A DNA stretch of 58,033 nucleotides from assembly GCA_035504175.1 (NCBI GenBank), contig DATJSJ010000139.1, positions 1-58,033 on the forward strand. Direction: 5' to 3'. The stretch is from DATJSJ01 sp035504175 (lineage in GTDB: Bacteria; Pseudomonadota; Alphaproteobacteria; Acetobacterales; Acetobacteraceae). Below, in pieces: positions 8,368-16,131 of this stretch. Each line of letters opens with the position of its first letter. The stretch's first letter is position 1. The position numbers and the translations under genes were made by a program. The notes under the pieces are model-generated. The model saw only the letters and a program-made list of their open reading frames with translations. It was not told the origin of the DNA and made no database searches.

Positions 8368-9042
8368 ATGCATATCGATATCGGCTTCCTGTTCGACCTC
8401 GACGGCACTCTGGTGGACAGCGTCTACCAGCACGTGCTCGCCTGGAAGGAGGCGCTGGACAAGGAGAACATCCCACTCTCCGTCTGGCGCATCCACCGCA
8501 AGATCGGCATGAGCGGCGGCCTGTTCGCCAACATGCTGCTGCGGGAAACCGGCCTCGATGTCAGCCAGGAACGGCTCGACCGGCTGCGCGCCCTGCACGC
8601 CGCCGCCTATAAGCGGATCGGCTCCCATATCCGGCCGCTGCCCGGCGCGCGCGAGTTGCTCGATTACCTGACCGGGGCCCAGATTCCGTGGGCCATCGCC
8701 ACCAGCGGGCGCATGGAAACCGCGCGCGTCAACCTGGACGCGCTCGGCGTCGATCCCGCCAAGCAGGCCGTGGTCACCCGGGACATGGTGAAATACGCCA
8801 AGCCCGATCCCGACCTGTTCCTCGCCGCCGCCGCCCGGATCGAAATGGACATCCAGCACTGTGTCGTCGTCGGCGACGCGATCTGGGATATGCTCGCCGC
8901 CCGCCGCGCCCGCGCGCTCGGCGTCGGCCTGCTCTCCGGCGGCTACGGCCTCGATGAGCTGGAACGCGCCGGCGCGGCGCGGGTGTTCGACGACCCGGCC
9001 GATCTGCTCTACCGCATCGACGAGATCGGCGGCCGCCGGTAG
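8368..9042 (+). CDS. HAD-superfamily hydrolase (phosphoglycolate phosphatase-like, subfamily IA)
   Basis: A 224-residue cytoplasmic haloacid-dehalogenase-type phosphatase. Motif I is FDLDGTLVDS at the N-terminus, motif II is ATSGR near residue 112, motif III is the Lys in KYAKPDPDLF, and motif IV is VVGDAIWD. An alpha-helical cap lies between motifs I and II. A GTG at 8362 is possible, but GGGAGG at 8356-8361 is best spaced for the ATG at 8368. It is divergent from the tmpAB pair and is not a PhnX-type phosphonoacetaldehyde hydrolase by its motifs. Whether it takes part in phosphonate use is unknown; the substrate cannot be predicted. Confidence 0.85.
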   Translation: MHIDIGFLFDLDGTLVDSVYQHVLAWKEALDKENIPLSVWRIHRKIGMSGGLFANMLLRETGLDVSQERLDRLRALHAAAYKRIGSHIRPLPGARELLDYLTGAQIPWAIATSGRMETARVNLDALGVDPAKQAVVTRDMVKYAKPDPDLFLAAAARIEMDIQHCVVVGDAIWDMLAARRARALGVGLLSGGYGLDELERAGAARVFDDPADLLYRIDEIGGRR

Positions 9043-9068
9043 GACGCCGCTCGGGCGCTGCCGGCGTC
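9043..9068. terminator. Hairpin in the convergent gap after the HAD gene
   Basis: GACGCCG (9043-9049) pairs perfectly with CGGCGTC (9062-9068) around a 12-nt loop, directly after the HAD stop codon and facing the end of the catalase-like gene. There is no T-tract, so an intrinsic terminator is only possible. Confidence 0.35.
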
Positions 9069-9148
9069 GACGAAGGCGAACAGGCGGGCGCTGGCGCTGC
9101 TCGCCTGCATGGGTCCAGCGTCGTCGATGCGAGGTTCGATCCGGCGTA

Positions 9149-10327
9149 TCAGTTGAAGACCTCGTCCCCGGTCGGCTCGATATGCGGTGCCGCGTTCATC
9201 TGCTGACGGAATCGTGACAATTCCCAGTACATGCGCCTCCGCGCCCGGCTCTGGTTGCCGAGCGGCCGGTGCTCCGGCACGCAATGCCACGGATTGAAGG
9301 AAAGCTGCTTGGCGAAATCCATCTGCGCCGGCGTGTCGAAGACCTGGCGGGGGATGCGCAGCGTTGCCGCCGGGACGAACGGCGACAGCCGCTCCGGCCA
9401 GCGCACCGCGGCGTTCTCGACCGGCATGCGGAAGGGGTCCGTCTGCAGCTGCAGGAGGATGTCGAATTCCACATCCCGCTCGGCGAGCGTCCGCACCATG
9501 GCGAGCCGCAGGTAGTTGTCCGGCGGCCGCAGCGGCAGGCGCGGGATCTTCGTGTACAACCGCTCGCGCGGCCGCACCGAATACAGCATCGCCTGGCCCT
9601 CGCCCAGCAGATACGGGACGCAACTGTAATAGCGCGCATCCAGCGGGTTGTTCTGCGTCTTGTTCCACAGCGACTGCATCAGCCCGTCGAGCAGATGCGA
9701 GTCGCGTGGATCGGCGAAGTAGAACAGCGGCGTCCCCTTCAGGATCCATTGCTGCAGCTTCGCGTTCGCGCGCGTGTCGGGGGTCACGAAGGTCGGCGTG
9801 CAGATCGCGAGCAGGTCCTGCGTGTGGCTCTCGTCCTCGAGCAGCTTCGGCCCCGGCACGCCCATCATCTTGATCGCGATGCTGACGAAGCCGACATCGT
9901 CGATATCGGCCGGCATGTCGGGCCCCGGTCCGGAAAACCGCACCCAGGCGGGATGGCGGCGCGCGGCGGCGAACACGCCGTGCCGCAGCCTCGGCGGCAG
10001 GTCGTCGCGAATGATCACCTCGCCGCGCAAAATGCCATGCGTCTTGGTGTTGCCGGCGCGCTCATAGGTGCCTGGCACGTAGTGGCGCCGCATGTACTCG
10101 GCCATCGTGGCGATGATGCTGTCGAGATGCGCCGCCTCGTCCGGCTGCTCCCGCTCCTCGGCGATGCCGAGCCCCTCGTCGCGCCGGCGCGCGTTGATCA
10201 GCGCCTGGATCAGCGCCGCGAGCGGCTCGCGCAGCACCGCATCCACCGCCGGCCGGAAGAACGGCTCGAAGCGGCGCTCGACATGCAGCCCGAAAACAAT
10301 GGCATCGTGCAGGCGCTGCAGGATCAT
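9149..10327 (-). CDS. Catalase-fold haem protein (not a typical catalase)
   Basis: A 392-residue protein with catalase-fold features: KTHGILRGEVIIRDDLP and HPAWVRFSGPG near residues 95-135 correspond to the distal-His strand and the FSG region of catalases, followed by SIAIKMMGVPG. A proximal-Tyr candidate lies in RRMYWELSRFR near 370. It is shorter than true catalases (about 480 or more) and has a long helical N-terminus, resembling small catalase-related proteins such as SrpA-like and allene-oxide-synthase-like forms, for which peroxide or peroxy-lipid substrates are known or suspected. No signal peptide. The ATG has GGAGGG 5 nt upstream. It is divergent from a diheme cytochrome gene across 276 bp. 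Confidence 0.72.
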   Translation of the reverse strand: MILQRLHDAIVFGLHVERRFEPFFRPAVDAVLREPLAALIQALINARRRDEGLGIAEEREQPDEAAHLDSIIATMAEYMRRHYVPGTYERAGNTKTHGILRGEVIIRDDLPPRLRHGVFAAARRHPAWVRFSGPGPDMPADIDDVGFVSIAIKMMGVPGPKLLEDESHTQDLLAICTPTFVTPDTRANAKLQQWILKGTPLFYFADPRDSHLLDGLMQSLWNKTQNNPLDARYYSCVPYLLGEGQAMLYSVRPRERLYTKIPRLPLRPPDNYLRLAMVRTLAERDVEFDILLQLQTDPFRMPVENAAVRWPERLSPFVPAATLRIPRQVFDTPAQMDFAKQLSFNPWHCVPEHRPLGNQSRARRRMYWELSRFRQQMNAAPHIEPTGDEVFN

Positions 10328-10398
10328 CGCGTCCCTCCGGCGGCCTCAATCGCGGCCGGCATCGACCCTCGAATGCAATCCGCCTCCGCCACGCGTGC

Positions 10399-10414
10399 GG
10401 TGCGACATCGTACC
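10399..10414. promoter_or_regulatory. Operator-like imperfect palindrome upstream of the catalase-like gene
   Basis: GGTGCGA-ca-TCGTACC is an inverted repeat of 7 bp with one mismatch, lying 72-87 bp upstream of the catalase-like start in the divergent promoter region. A repressor or activator site is possible but no family is suggested. Confidence 0.25.
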
Positions 10415-10526
10415 ATAACGAAACGGCAAGGGAAGCATCGCTCCACGGCACCGGCAAGGGAATCGATCCCAGTGCTGCCGACGGCGTGATCCGGCTCACA
10501 TGGCTCGGCGGCCCGGTCGATTTCGT

Positions 10527-10555
10527 TTGACCCTGCAATGATCCCGTCCTGATAT
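10527..10555 (+). promoter_or_regulatory. Candidate sigma-70 promoter of the diheme cytochrome/GMC operon
   Basis: TTGACC (10527-10532), a 17-bp spacer and TGATAT (10550-10555), about 50 bp upstream of the cytochrome start. The -35 is near consensus and the -10 is weak. It lies in one of the less GC-rich parts of the divergent region. Confidence 0.4.
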
Positions 10556-10603
10556 CGCCGCCTCGGGCCGCGGGCTCCGGCTCCGGACCCAGGGGAGGGC
10601 GGC

Positions 10604-13069
10604 ATGGAGCTCCTGAACCGTCTGGCGCGGCGCCTGGCCACGCCGCTGCTGCTGGCCTTCGCGCTCGCCGCCTTCGTCCCCGCCCGGGCCGCGCCGCCCG
10701 GGCGCCCCGGCGAGGTGCTCGACGAAGCCAGGCAGGCCGGCCGGGACGCCGCATCCTTTCCTGCCGCCACCGACGACTATTTTCACGACATGGATGGCGG
10801 CGTCGCGCTGACGCCACAGGAGATCGCCGGTCGCAACACCTGGATCGTCTGGACCGGCGGCGACGACCGGTTCTGGGACACGATGACCGCGTCCACCTTC
10901 GGCGCCTTCGACCTGCTGAAGATCATTTCCTCGCATCCGGCGCTGAAATACAGCCGCGACGATCGCTGGTCGTGGCTCGGCGTCGTCAACGAACCCTGTT
11001 TCGACAAACCGACCGCGGGCGACCCGAAGCGCTTCGGGCTGTGGCTGGACGTGCGCCGCGCCGACTGCCCGCCCGACCCCTTCGCCGATGCGCAGCGTTA
11101 TCCGGGTGTCGCGATCGGCGCCCGCGGCAGCACCGTTCCCGTCGGATCCTACTATGGCGAGCCGACCGGCATCGTCGGATTGCGCCTGTTTCCCAATCCC
11201 GCCTTCGACGCCAACGCCGCGAAGGCCTGGGATGCCGAGCGCTATTACACCGATCCCACCTATTACAACCGCCGCGACCTGGTGCGGCCGTATCGCGTCG
11301 GCATGAGCTGCGGCTTCTGCCATGTCGGTCCGAGCCCGGTGCATCCGCCGGCCGATCCCGAGCATCCCACCTGGGCCGATCTCAGTTCCACCGTCGGCGC
11401 GCAATACATGTGGGTCGACCGGCTGTTCGTGTTCGACCCACGGCCGGACAATTTCGTCTACCAGCTCGTCCACACCTACCGGCCGGGCAGCATGGACACT
11501 TCCCTGGTGTCCACCGACAACATCAACAATCCGCGCACGATGAACGCGATTTATGACCTGCCGGCGCGGATGGCGATGGCGCGGCGCTGGGGTCTGGAGC
11601 GGATCGCCGGCGGCGAACTCAATAACAAGCAACTGAACGATTATCTGCCGACCGGGCCCCTGGCGCAGTTCTTCTCGCCGCCCGATCTCGTCTGGACGCC
11701 GCACGTGTTGAAGGACGGATCGGATTCGGTTGGCGTGCTCGGCGCGCTGAACCGCGTCTACCTGAATATCGGCCTGTTCAGCGAGGAGTGGCTGCTGCAC
11801 TTCAACCCGATCGTCGGCGGCAAGCCGATCTCGCCGATCCCGATCGCCAGTGCGGAGAAAAACTCCGCCTACTGGCAGGCAACGGAGGCAATGACGCCGG
11901 GCATGGCGCTGTTCCTTCTCGAGGCGGGCCGGCCGGATCATCTCGCCGACGCGCCGGGCGGGGCGAAATACCTGACCGACGACGCCGCGACCCTCGACCG
12001 CGGCAAGACCGTGTTCGCCGAGCGCTGCGCGCGCTGTCACTCCAGCAAGCAGCCGCCGATCGCCGCCGGTCTGGACCCCGCCGGCTGTGCCGGCCCCGCC
12101 TATCTCGGCTGCTGGAACCGCTATTGGGCCTGGACCAAGACCGAGGATTACAAGGCGCAGATGCGCGCGATCGTGCACGCGCCGGATTTCCTCGCCGACA
12201 ACTATCTCTCGACCGACGTGCGCATCCCGGTGACGCTGCTGCAGACCAATATCTGCAGCCCGCTCGCCACCAACGCGATTGCCGGCAACATCTGGGACAA
12301 TTTCTCCTCGCAATCGTACAAATCCCTGCCCTCGGTCGGCAGCGTCACGATCTACGACCCGTTCACCGGCGAGCCGTCGCAATACGTGATGCCGGCCGGC
12401 GGTCGCGGCTACACGCGGCCGCCCTCGCTGATCAGCCTGTGGTCCACCGCCCCCTTCCTGCTGAACAACAGCCTGGGCCCGTTCGATCCAAGCCCGTCGG
12501 TCGATGCCCGCATGCGCGTGTTCCAGGCTTCGGTCGAGCAGTTGCTCTGGCCGGAGAAGCGCGATCGCGATCCGGTTCTCGGTGACAAGATCCCCGGCGT
12601 CATCGATCGCACCACCGCGACCAGCAGCATCACGATCCCCGCCGGCTTCCTGCCGGACGCCCTGGCGCCGCTGCGCTCGGCGTTGCATCACCTGTTGCCG
12701 GCGCTGGTCGACGCCGAGGGCGATGTCCGGCTGGGCCCGATTCCGGCCGGCACGCCGATCGACCTGCTCGCGAATCTCCGCCCGCTGCCCGAGGAAGACG
12801 GTGTCGTCGCCGCCGCGACGCAGGCGGCTCGGCTCGGCGCGCTGCTGTTCGACCTGCAGCGTGACCTGCTGGCGCTGCCGAAAGATGCGACCGATGCCCA
12901 GGCCCGCCAGGTTTTCGCCAATCTGGCCCCGCGACTGATGGCGCTGAGCAAGTGTCCCGATTTCGTGGTCAACCGCGGCCATTACTTCGGCACCGCGCAG
13001 TTCAGCGAGGAGCCTGGGCTCAGCGATGCCGACAAGCGCGCGCTGATCGCTTTTCTCAAGACGTTCTGA
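10604..13069 (+). CDS. Exported diheme cytochrome c (peroxidase-like, about 820 residues)
   Basis: An 821-residue periplasmic c-type cytochrome. Residues 1-30 form a Sec signal peptide (LLLAFALAAFVPARAA). Two CxxCH haem-attachment motifs are visible: CGFCH near residue 236 and CARCH near 475, the latter in a typical cytochrome c segment (RGKTVFAERCARCHSS). The length is far above that of normal diheme peroxidases (about 330-350) and the rest matches nothing I recognise; automated systems often label such proteins di-heme cytochrome c peroxidase. The next gene, a GMC flavoprotein 16 bp downstream, is a likely electron donor partner, as in Acetobacteraceae dehydrogenase complexes, but this size is unlike those cytochrome subunits. 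The start codon follows GGGGAGGGCGGC. Confidence 0.75.
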   Translation: MELLNRLARRLATPLLLAFALAAFVPARAAPPGRPGEVLDEARQAGRDAASFPAATDDYFHDMDGGVALTPQEIAGRNTWIVWTGGDDRFWDTMTASTFGAFDLLKIISSHPALKYSRDDRWSWLGVVNEPCFDKPTAGDPKRFGLWLDVRRADCPPDPFADAQRYPGVAIGARGSTVPVGSYYGEPTGIVGLRLFPNPAFDANAAKAWDAERYYTDPTYYNRRDLVRPYRVGMSCGFCHVGPSPVHPPADPEHPTWADLSSTVGAQYMWVDRLFVFDPRPDNFVYQLVHTYRPGSMDTSLVSTDNINNPRTMNAIYDLPARMAMARRWGLERIAGGELNNKQLNDYLPTGPLAQFFSPPDLVWTPHVLKDGSDSVGVLGALNRVYLNIGLFSEEWLLHFNPIVGGKPISPIPIASAEKNSAYWQATEAMTPGMALFLLEAGRPDHLADAPGGAKYLTDDAATLDRGKTVFAERCARCHSSKQPPIAAGLDPAGCAGPAYLGCWNRYWAWTKTEDYKAQMRAIVHAPDFLADNYLSTDVRIPVTLLQTNICSPLATNAIAGNIWDNFSSQSYKSLPSVGSVTIYDPFTGEPSQYVMPAGGRGYTRPPSLISLWSTAPFLLNNSLGPFDPSPSVDARMRVFQASVEQLLWPEKRDRDPVLGDKIPGVIDRTTATSSITIPAGFLPDALAPLRSALHHLLPALVDAEGDVRLGPIPAGTPIDLLANLRPLPEEDGVVAAATQAARLGALLFDLQRDLLALPKDATDAQARQVFANLAPRLMALSKCPDFVVNRGHYFGTAQFSEEPGLSDADKRALIAFLKTF

Positions 13070-13085
13070 CGCGGCGTCGCGCCGC

Positions 13086-15011
13086 TTGCCGCCCGTGGAG
13101 GAACCGGATTGCGACTATGTGGTCGTTGGCTCCGGCGCCGGCGGCGGCACGGTCGCCGCGCGCCTCGCCGAGGCCGGGTTTCGCGTCGTGCTGCTCGAGG
13201 CGGGTGGCGACCCGCGGCACGCCGGTGACGACCGGCTGCCGGCGGATTACGACGTGCCGGCCTTCCATCCCTTCGCCTCGGAGAATCCGGCTCTCGCCTG
13301 GAACTTCTTCGTCCGCCACTACGACGATCCGGCGCAGCAGCGGCGCGATCCGAACTATCGTGCGGAATGGCGCGGCCGGGCGGTCGATGGCGTGCTCTAT
13401 CCCCGCGCCGCCACGCTCGGCGGCTGCACCGCGCACAATGCGCTGATCCTGCTCTGCCCGCACGAATGCGACTGGGACGGCATCGCCGAGCTGACCGGAG
13501 ATGCCACCTGGCGTGCCGAGGCGATGCACCGCTATTTTTCCCGGATCGAGGATTGCCGGCACCGACCGCTCTGGCGCTGGCTGCGACGCTTCGGATGCGA
13601 TCCGACTGGGCATGGTTGGGATGGGTGGCTGGCCACCGAACTGGCGCTGCCGCAGGCCGCTTTCGATGACCGGCGGCTGGTCAGCACGATGGCGGACTCC
13701 GCTCTGGCGATTCTCGCTTCGGGCCGCGGACGCTGGGCCCGGCTGCGCCGGCTGCTGATCGGCGAGGGCGATCCGAACGACCTCCGCCTGCTGCGCGCCA
13801 ATGCCGACGGGCTTTGCTACACGCCGCTGACGACCCGACATCATGCGCGACGCGGCGCGCGCGAACGCGTGCTCGACGTTGCGGCCCGTTACCCGGACCG
13901 GCTGCACATCGAGCTGCACGCGCTCGCGAGCCGCGTGCTGTTCGAGGGCGATCGCTCGGCCGGCGTCGAGTATCGGAAGGGCGCCCGGCTTTACCGGGCC
14001 GATGCCGCGCCCGCGACCGGTCCCGGGGAGGTGACGCGAGTGCGTGCGGCGCGCGAGGTGATTCTCGCCGGCGGCGCCTTCAATACGCCGCAACTGCTCA
14101 TGCTGTCCGGCATCGGGCCGGCGGGCGTGCTGACCGCGCATGGCATCGCGGTCCGCGTCGATCTGCCGGGCGTCGGTCGCAATCTGCAGGACCGGTACGA
14201 GGTCCCGGTCGTCAGCCGCATGGCCTTCCCCCAATGGCGGGCGCTGCAGGGAGCACAGTTTCGCGCCGGCGACCGGCTGTACCGGCAATGGGCGGATCGT
14301 GGCCGCGGCATGTACGCGTCCAACGGCGTGGCGCTGGCGGTGCGGCGGCGCTCCGGGACCGCCGGCCCGGCGCCCGACCTGTTCTGCATGGCGCTGATTG
14401 GCCGCTTTCAGGGCTACTTCCCGGGATATGCGCAGTTCTCCGCCGACCATCCGGGATGCCTCACCTGGGCGATCCTGAAAGCGCACACTGCCAACCGCGC
14501 CGGCACCGTGACCCTTGCCTCGGCCGACCCGTGCGATCCGCCGCGCGTCGATTTCCGGTTCTTCTCCGAGGGCGGCGACCACGATCTCGCAGCGGTGGTC
14601 GAGGCCATCCGTTTCGTGCGCCGCATCGCCGAGCCGCTGAGACAGGACGGACTGATCGCCGAGGAGGTGGCGCCCGGCACGGATGTGCAATCCGACGCGG
14701 CGCTCGGCCAGTTCGTGCGCGACCACGCCTGGGGACACCACGCCTGCGGCACCTGCGCGATCGGTCCGCGCGAGGCCGGCGGCGCACTCGACAGCCGGCT
14801 CCGCGTCTACGGAACGCGCGGCCTGCGCGTCGTGGACGCCTCGGTGTTTCCGCGCATTCCGGGCTTCTTCATTGCCGCGCCGGTCTACATGGTGGGGGAG
14901 AAGGCGGCGGACATGCTCGTCGAAGACGCCCGGCTCGCGTCGCTCCCGCCGAGCCGCTCCACCGTCCAGTCGCCCGCGCAGGTGCCGCGGATGAGAGCCG
15001 ACCCGGCTTGA
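13086..15011 (+). CDS. GMC-family FAD oxidoreductase
   Basis: A 641-residue glucose-methanol-choline flavoprotein. The N-terminal dinucleotide-binding motif is VVVGSGAGGGTVAARL, followed by VVLLEAG and a Glu for ribose. The C-terminal GMC signature has GHHACGTCAIG and LRVVDASVFPRIPGFFIAAPVYMVGEKAADML; the first His of the HH pair is the catalytic base candidate. GTCAIG replaces the commoner GTCRMG. No signal peptide or Tat motif is seen, so export would depend on a partner. It starts 16 bp after the diheme cytochrome stop; no ATG is available and TTG 13086 or GTG 13095 are both possible, neither with a clear Shine-Dalgarno. The substrate is unknown (alcohol, sugar or sterol). Confidence 0.85.
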   Translation: MPPVEEPDCDYVVVGSGAGGGTVAARLAEAGFRVVLLEAGGDPRHAGDDRLPADYDVPAFHPFASENPALAWNFFVRHYDDPAQQRRDPNYRAEWRGRAVDGVLYPRAATLGGCTAHNALILLCPHECDWDGIAELTGDATWRAEAMHRYFSRIEDCRHRPLWRWLRRFGCDPTGHGWDGWLATELALPQAAFDDRRLVSTMADSALAILASGRGRWARLRRLLIGEGDPNDLRLLRANADGLCYTPLTTRHHARRGARERVLDVAARYPDRLHIELHALASRVLFEGDRSAGVEYRKGARLYRADAAPATGPGEVTRVRAAREVILAGGAFNTPQLLMLSGIGPAGVLTAHGIAVRVDLPGVGRNLQDRYEVPVVSRMAFPQWRALQGAQFRAGDRLYRQWADRGRGMYASNGVALAVRRRSGTAGPAPDLFCMALIGRFQGYFPGYAQFSADHPGCLTWAILKAHTANRAGTVTLASADPCDPPRVDFRFFSEGGDHDLAAVVEAIRFVRRIAEPLRQDGLIAEEVAPGTDVQSDAALGQFVRDHAWGHHACGTCAIGPREAGGALDSRLRVYGTRGLRVVDASVFPRIPGFFIAAPVYMVGEKAADMLVEDARLASLPPSRSTVQSPAQVPRMRADPA

Positions 15012-15023
15012 TTCCGATCGTTC

Positions 15024-15041
15024 GACCGGGTGAGCCCGGTC
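15024..15041. terminator. Bidirectional terminator candidate between the GMC gene and cyoD
   Basis: A perfect 7-bp stem GACCGGG / CCCGGTC with a TGAG loop lies in the 29-bp convergent gap and just reaches the cyoD stop codon. No T-tract is present on either strand. Confidence 0.45.
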
Positions 15042-15469
15042 TAGGGCTGCATGGCCTCGCCCATCGGGATCATCATGTTCGCGTTCAGATGCGACATGAT
15101 CCAGAGCGAGCCGCCAATGACCAGAAACACGATCAGGACGCCGAAGGCGAGCGCCATGACGTTGTTCGTGTTGTCCGGCCCGGTGGTGATGTGCAGGAAG
15201 AAGACGAGATGCACGCCGATCTGCGCCACCGCCAGCACGAAGAGTGCGATCGGAATGCTCGGCCGCCAGACGAGATCGGTGCCAGCGACGAAGAAGGACA
15301 CGATGGTGAGGAGCACGGCGAGGCCCAGGCCGACCGAGTAGCCAAGCAGGCCATGCGCAATCTCGCCGGTCGCCGGACGGTCATCGCCGGGCGAGATGTC
15401 GTGCCCGGACAGCTCCTCCTTCTGCTCGATATCGCCGAATGCGCCGTAGCCGGTGCTGCCGTGGCTCAT
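15041..15469 (-). CDS. cyoD: Cytochrome o ubiquinol oxidase subunit IV
   Basis: A 142-residue small subunit of the bo3/ba3-type quinol oxidase, with three transmembrane helices after a polar N-terminus of about 40 residues (HGLLGYSVGLGLAVLLTIVSFF; IALFVLAVAQIGVHLVFFLHI; ALAFGVLIVFLVIGGSLWIM). IGVHLVFFLH is the family signature. The frame is open upstream, but the ATG at 15469 overlaps the cyoC stop as ATGA, the usual coupled arrangement, so I start there. It is the last gene of the operon; no cyoE follows. Confidence 0.95.
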   Translation of the reverse strand: MSHGSTGYGAFGDIEQKEELSGHDISPGDDRPATGEIAHGLLGYSVGLGLAVLLTIVSFFVAGTDLVWRPSIPIALFVLAVAQIGVHLVFFLHITTGPDNTNNVMALAFGVLIVFLVIGGSLWIMSHLNANMMIPMGEAMQP

Positions 15470-16131
15470 GCTCCCGCCCCCATCAGGTAGACGATCGTGA
15501 ACAAGGCGACCCAGATGATGTCGAGCGCGTGCCAGAACAGGCTGAAGCACAACACCCGGCGGAGTATGTCAGGCCGGAATCCCTTGGCGAAGACCTGCGC
15601 GACCATGGTGAGCAGCCAGAGCAGGCCAAGCGAGACGTGCAACCCGTGGCAGCCAACCACGGTGAAGAACGCCGAGAGGAAAGCGCTCCGCTCCGGGCCG
15701 GCGCCTTGCGCCACCAGGCCGGCAAACTCGTGCATTTCCAGGAACAGGAAGATAGCGCCGAACACGAAGGTGACAGCCATCCCCCCGTAGTACATCCGGG
15801 GATTGTGTGCGCGCGCGCCGATGCTCGCGATGCCGCAGGTGAAGCTGGAGAACAGCAGGCAGGCCGTCTCGATCGCAACGTTGGTCAGGTCGAAGAGCTG
15901 CCGGCCGGTCGGGCCGCCGGCGGTGCGATTGGCGAGCACCGCGAAGGCCGCGAAGAAGGCCGAGAACATCACGATATCGCTGAGCAGGAAGATCCAGAAC
16001 CCGAAGCCGACGATGATGCGCTTGGCGGCGAGACCACGCTCGGCATGCTCGACGGTATGCTCCTGATAGCCGGTGCCGTGGCCGATCCGGTAAGGATCGG
16101 CAGCGCCGACCCGTTCGACCGCGCCGCTCAT
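15466..16131 (-). CDS. cyoC: Cytochrome o ubiquinol oxidase subunit III
   Basis: A 221-residue haem-copper oxidase subunit III with five membrane helices (the cyoC type lacks the first two helices of mitochondrial COX3). FGFWIFLLSDIVMFSAFFA, LLFSSFTCGIA and TVVGCHGLHVSLGLLWLL are characteristic. It overlaps cyoB by 4 bp (ATGA) and cyoD by 4 bp, so the three genes are translationally coupled. Confidence 0.96.
   Translation of the reverse strand: MSGAVERVGAADPYRIGHGTGYQEHTVEHAERGLAAKRIIVGFGFWIFLLSDIVMFSAFFAAFAVLANRTAGGPTGRQLFDLTNVAIETACLLFSSFTCGIASIGARAHNPRMYYGGMAVTFVFGAIFLFLEMHEFAGLVAQGAGPERSAFLSAFFTVVGCHGLHVSLGLLWLLTMVAQVFAKGFRPDILRRVLCFSLFWHALDIIWVALFTIVYLMGAGA

Noticed and set aside
10496..12982. 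An 828-codon open frame antisense to the diheme cytochrome gene
   Set aside because: The sense strand has a signal peptide and two CxxCH motifs; the antisense product is an Arg/Gly/Val-rich shadow without domains.
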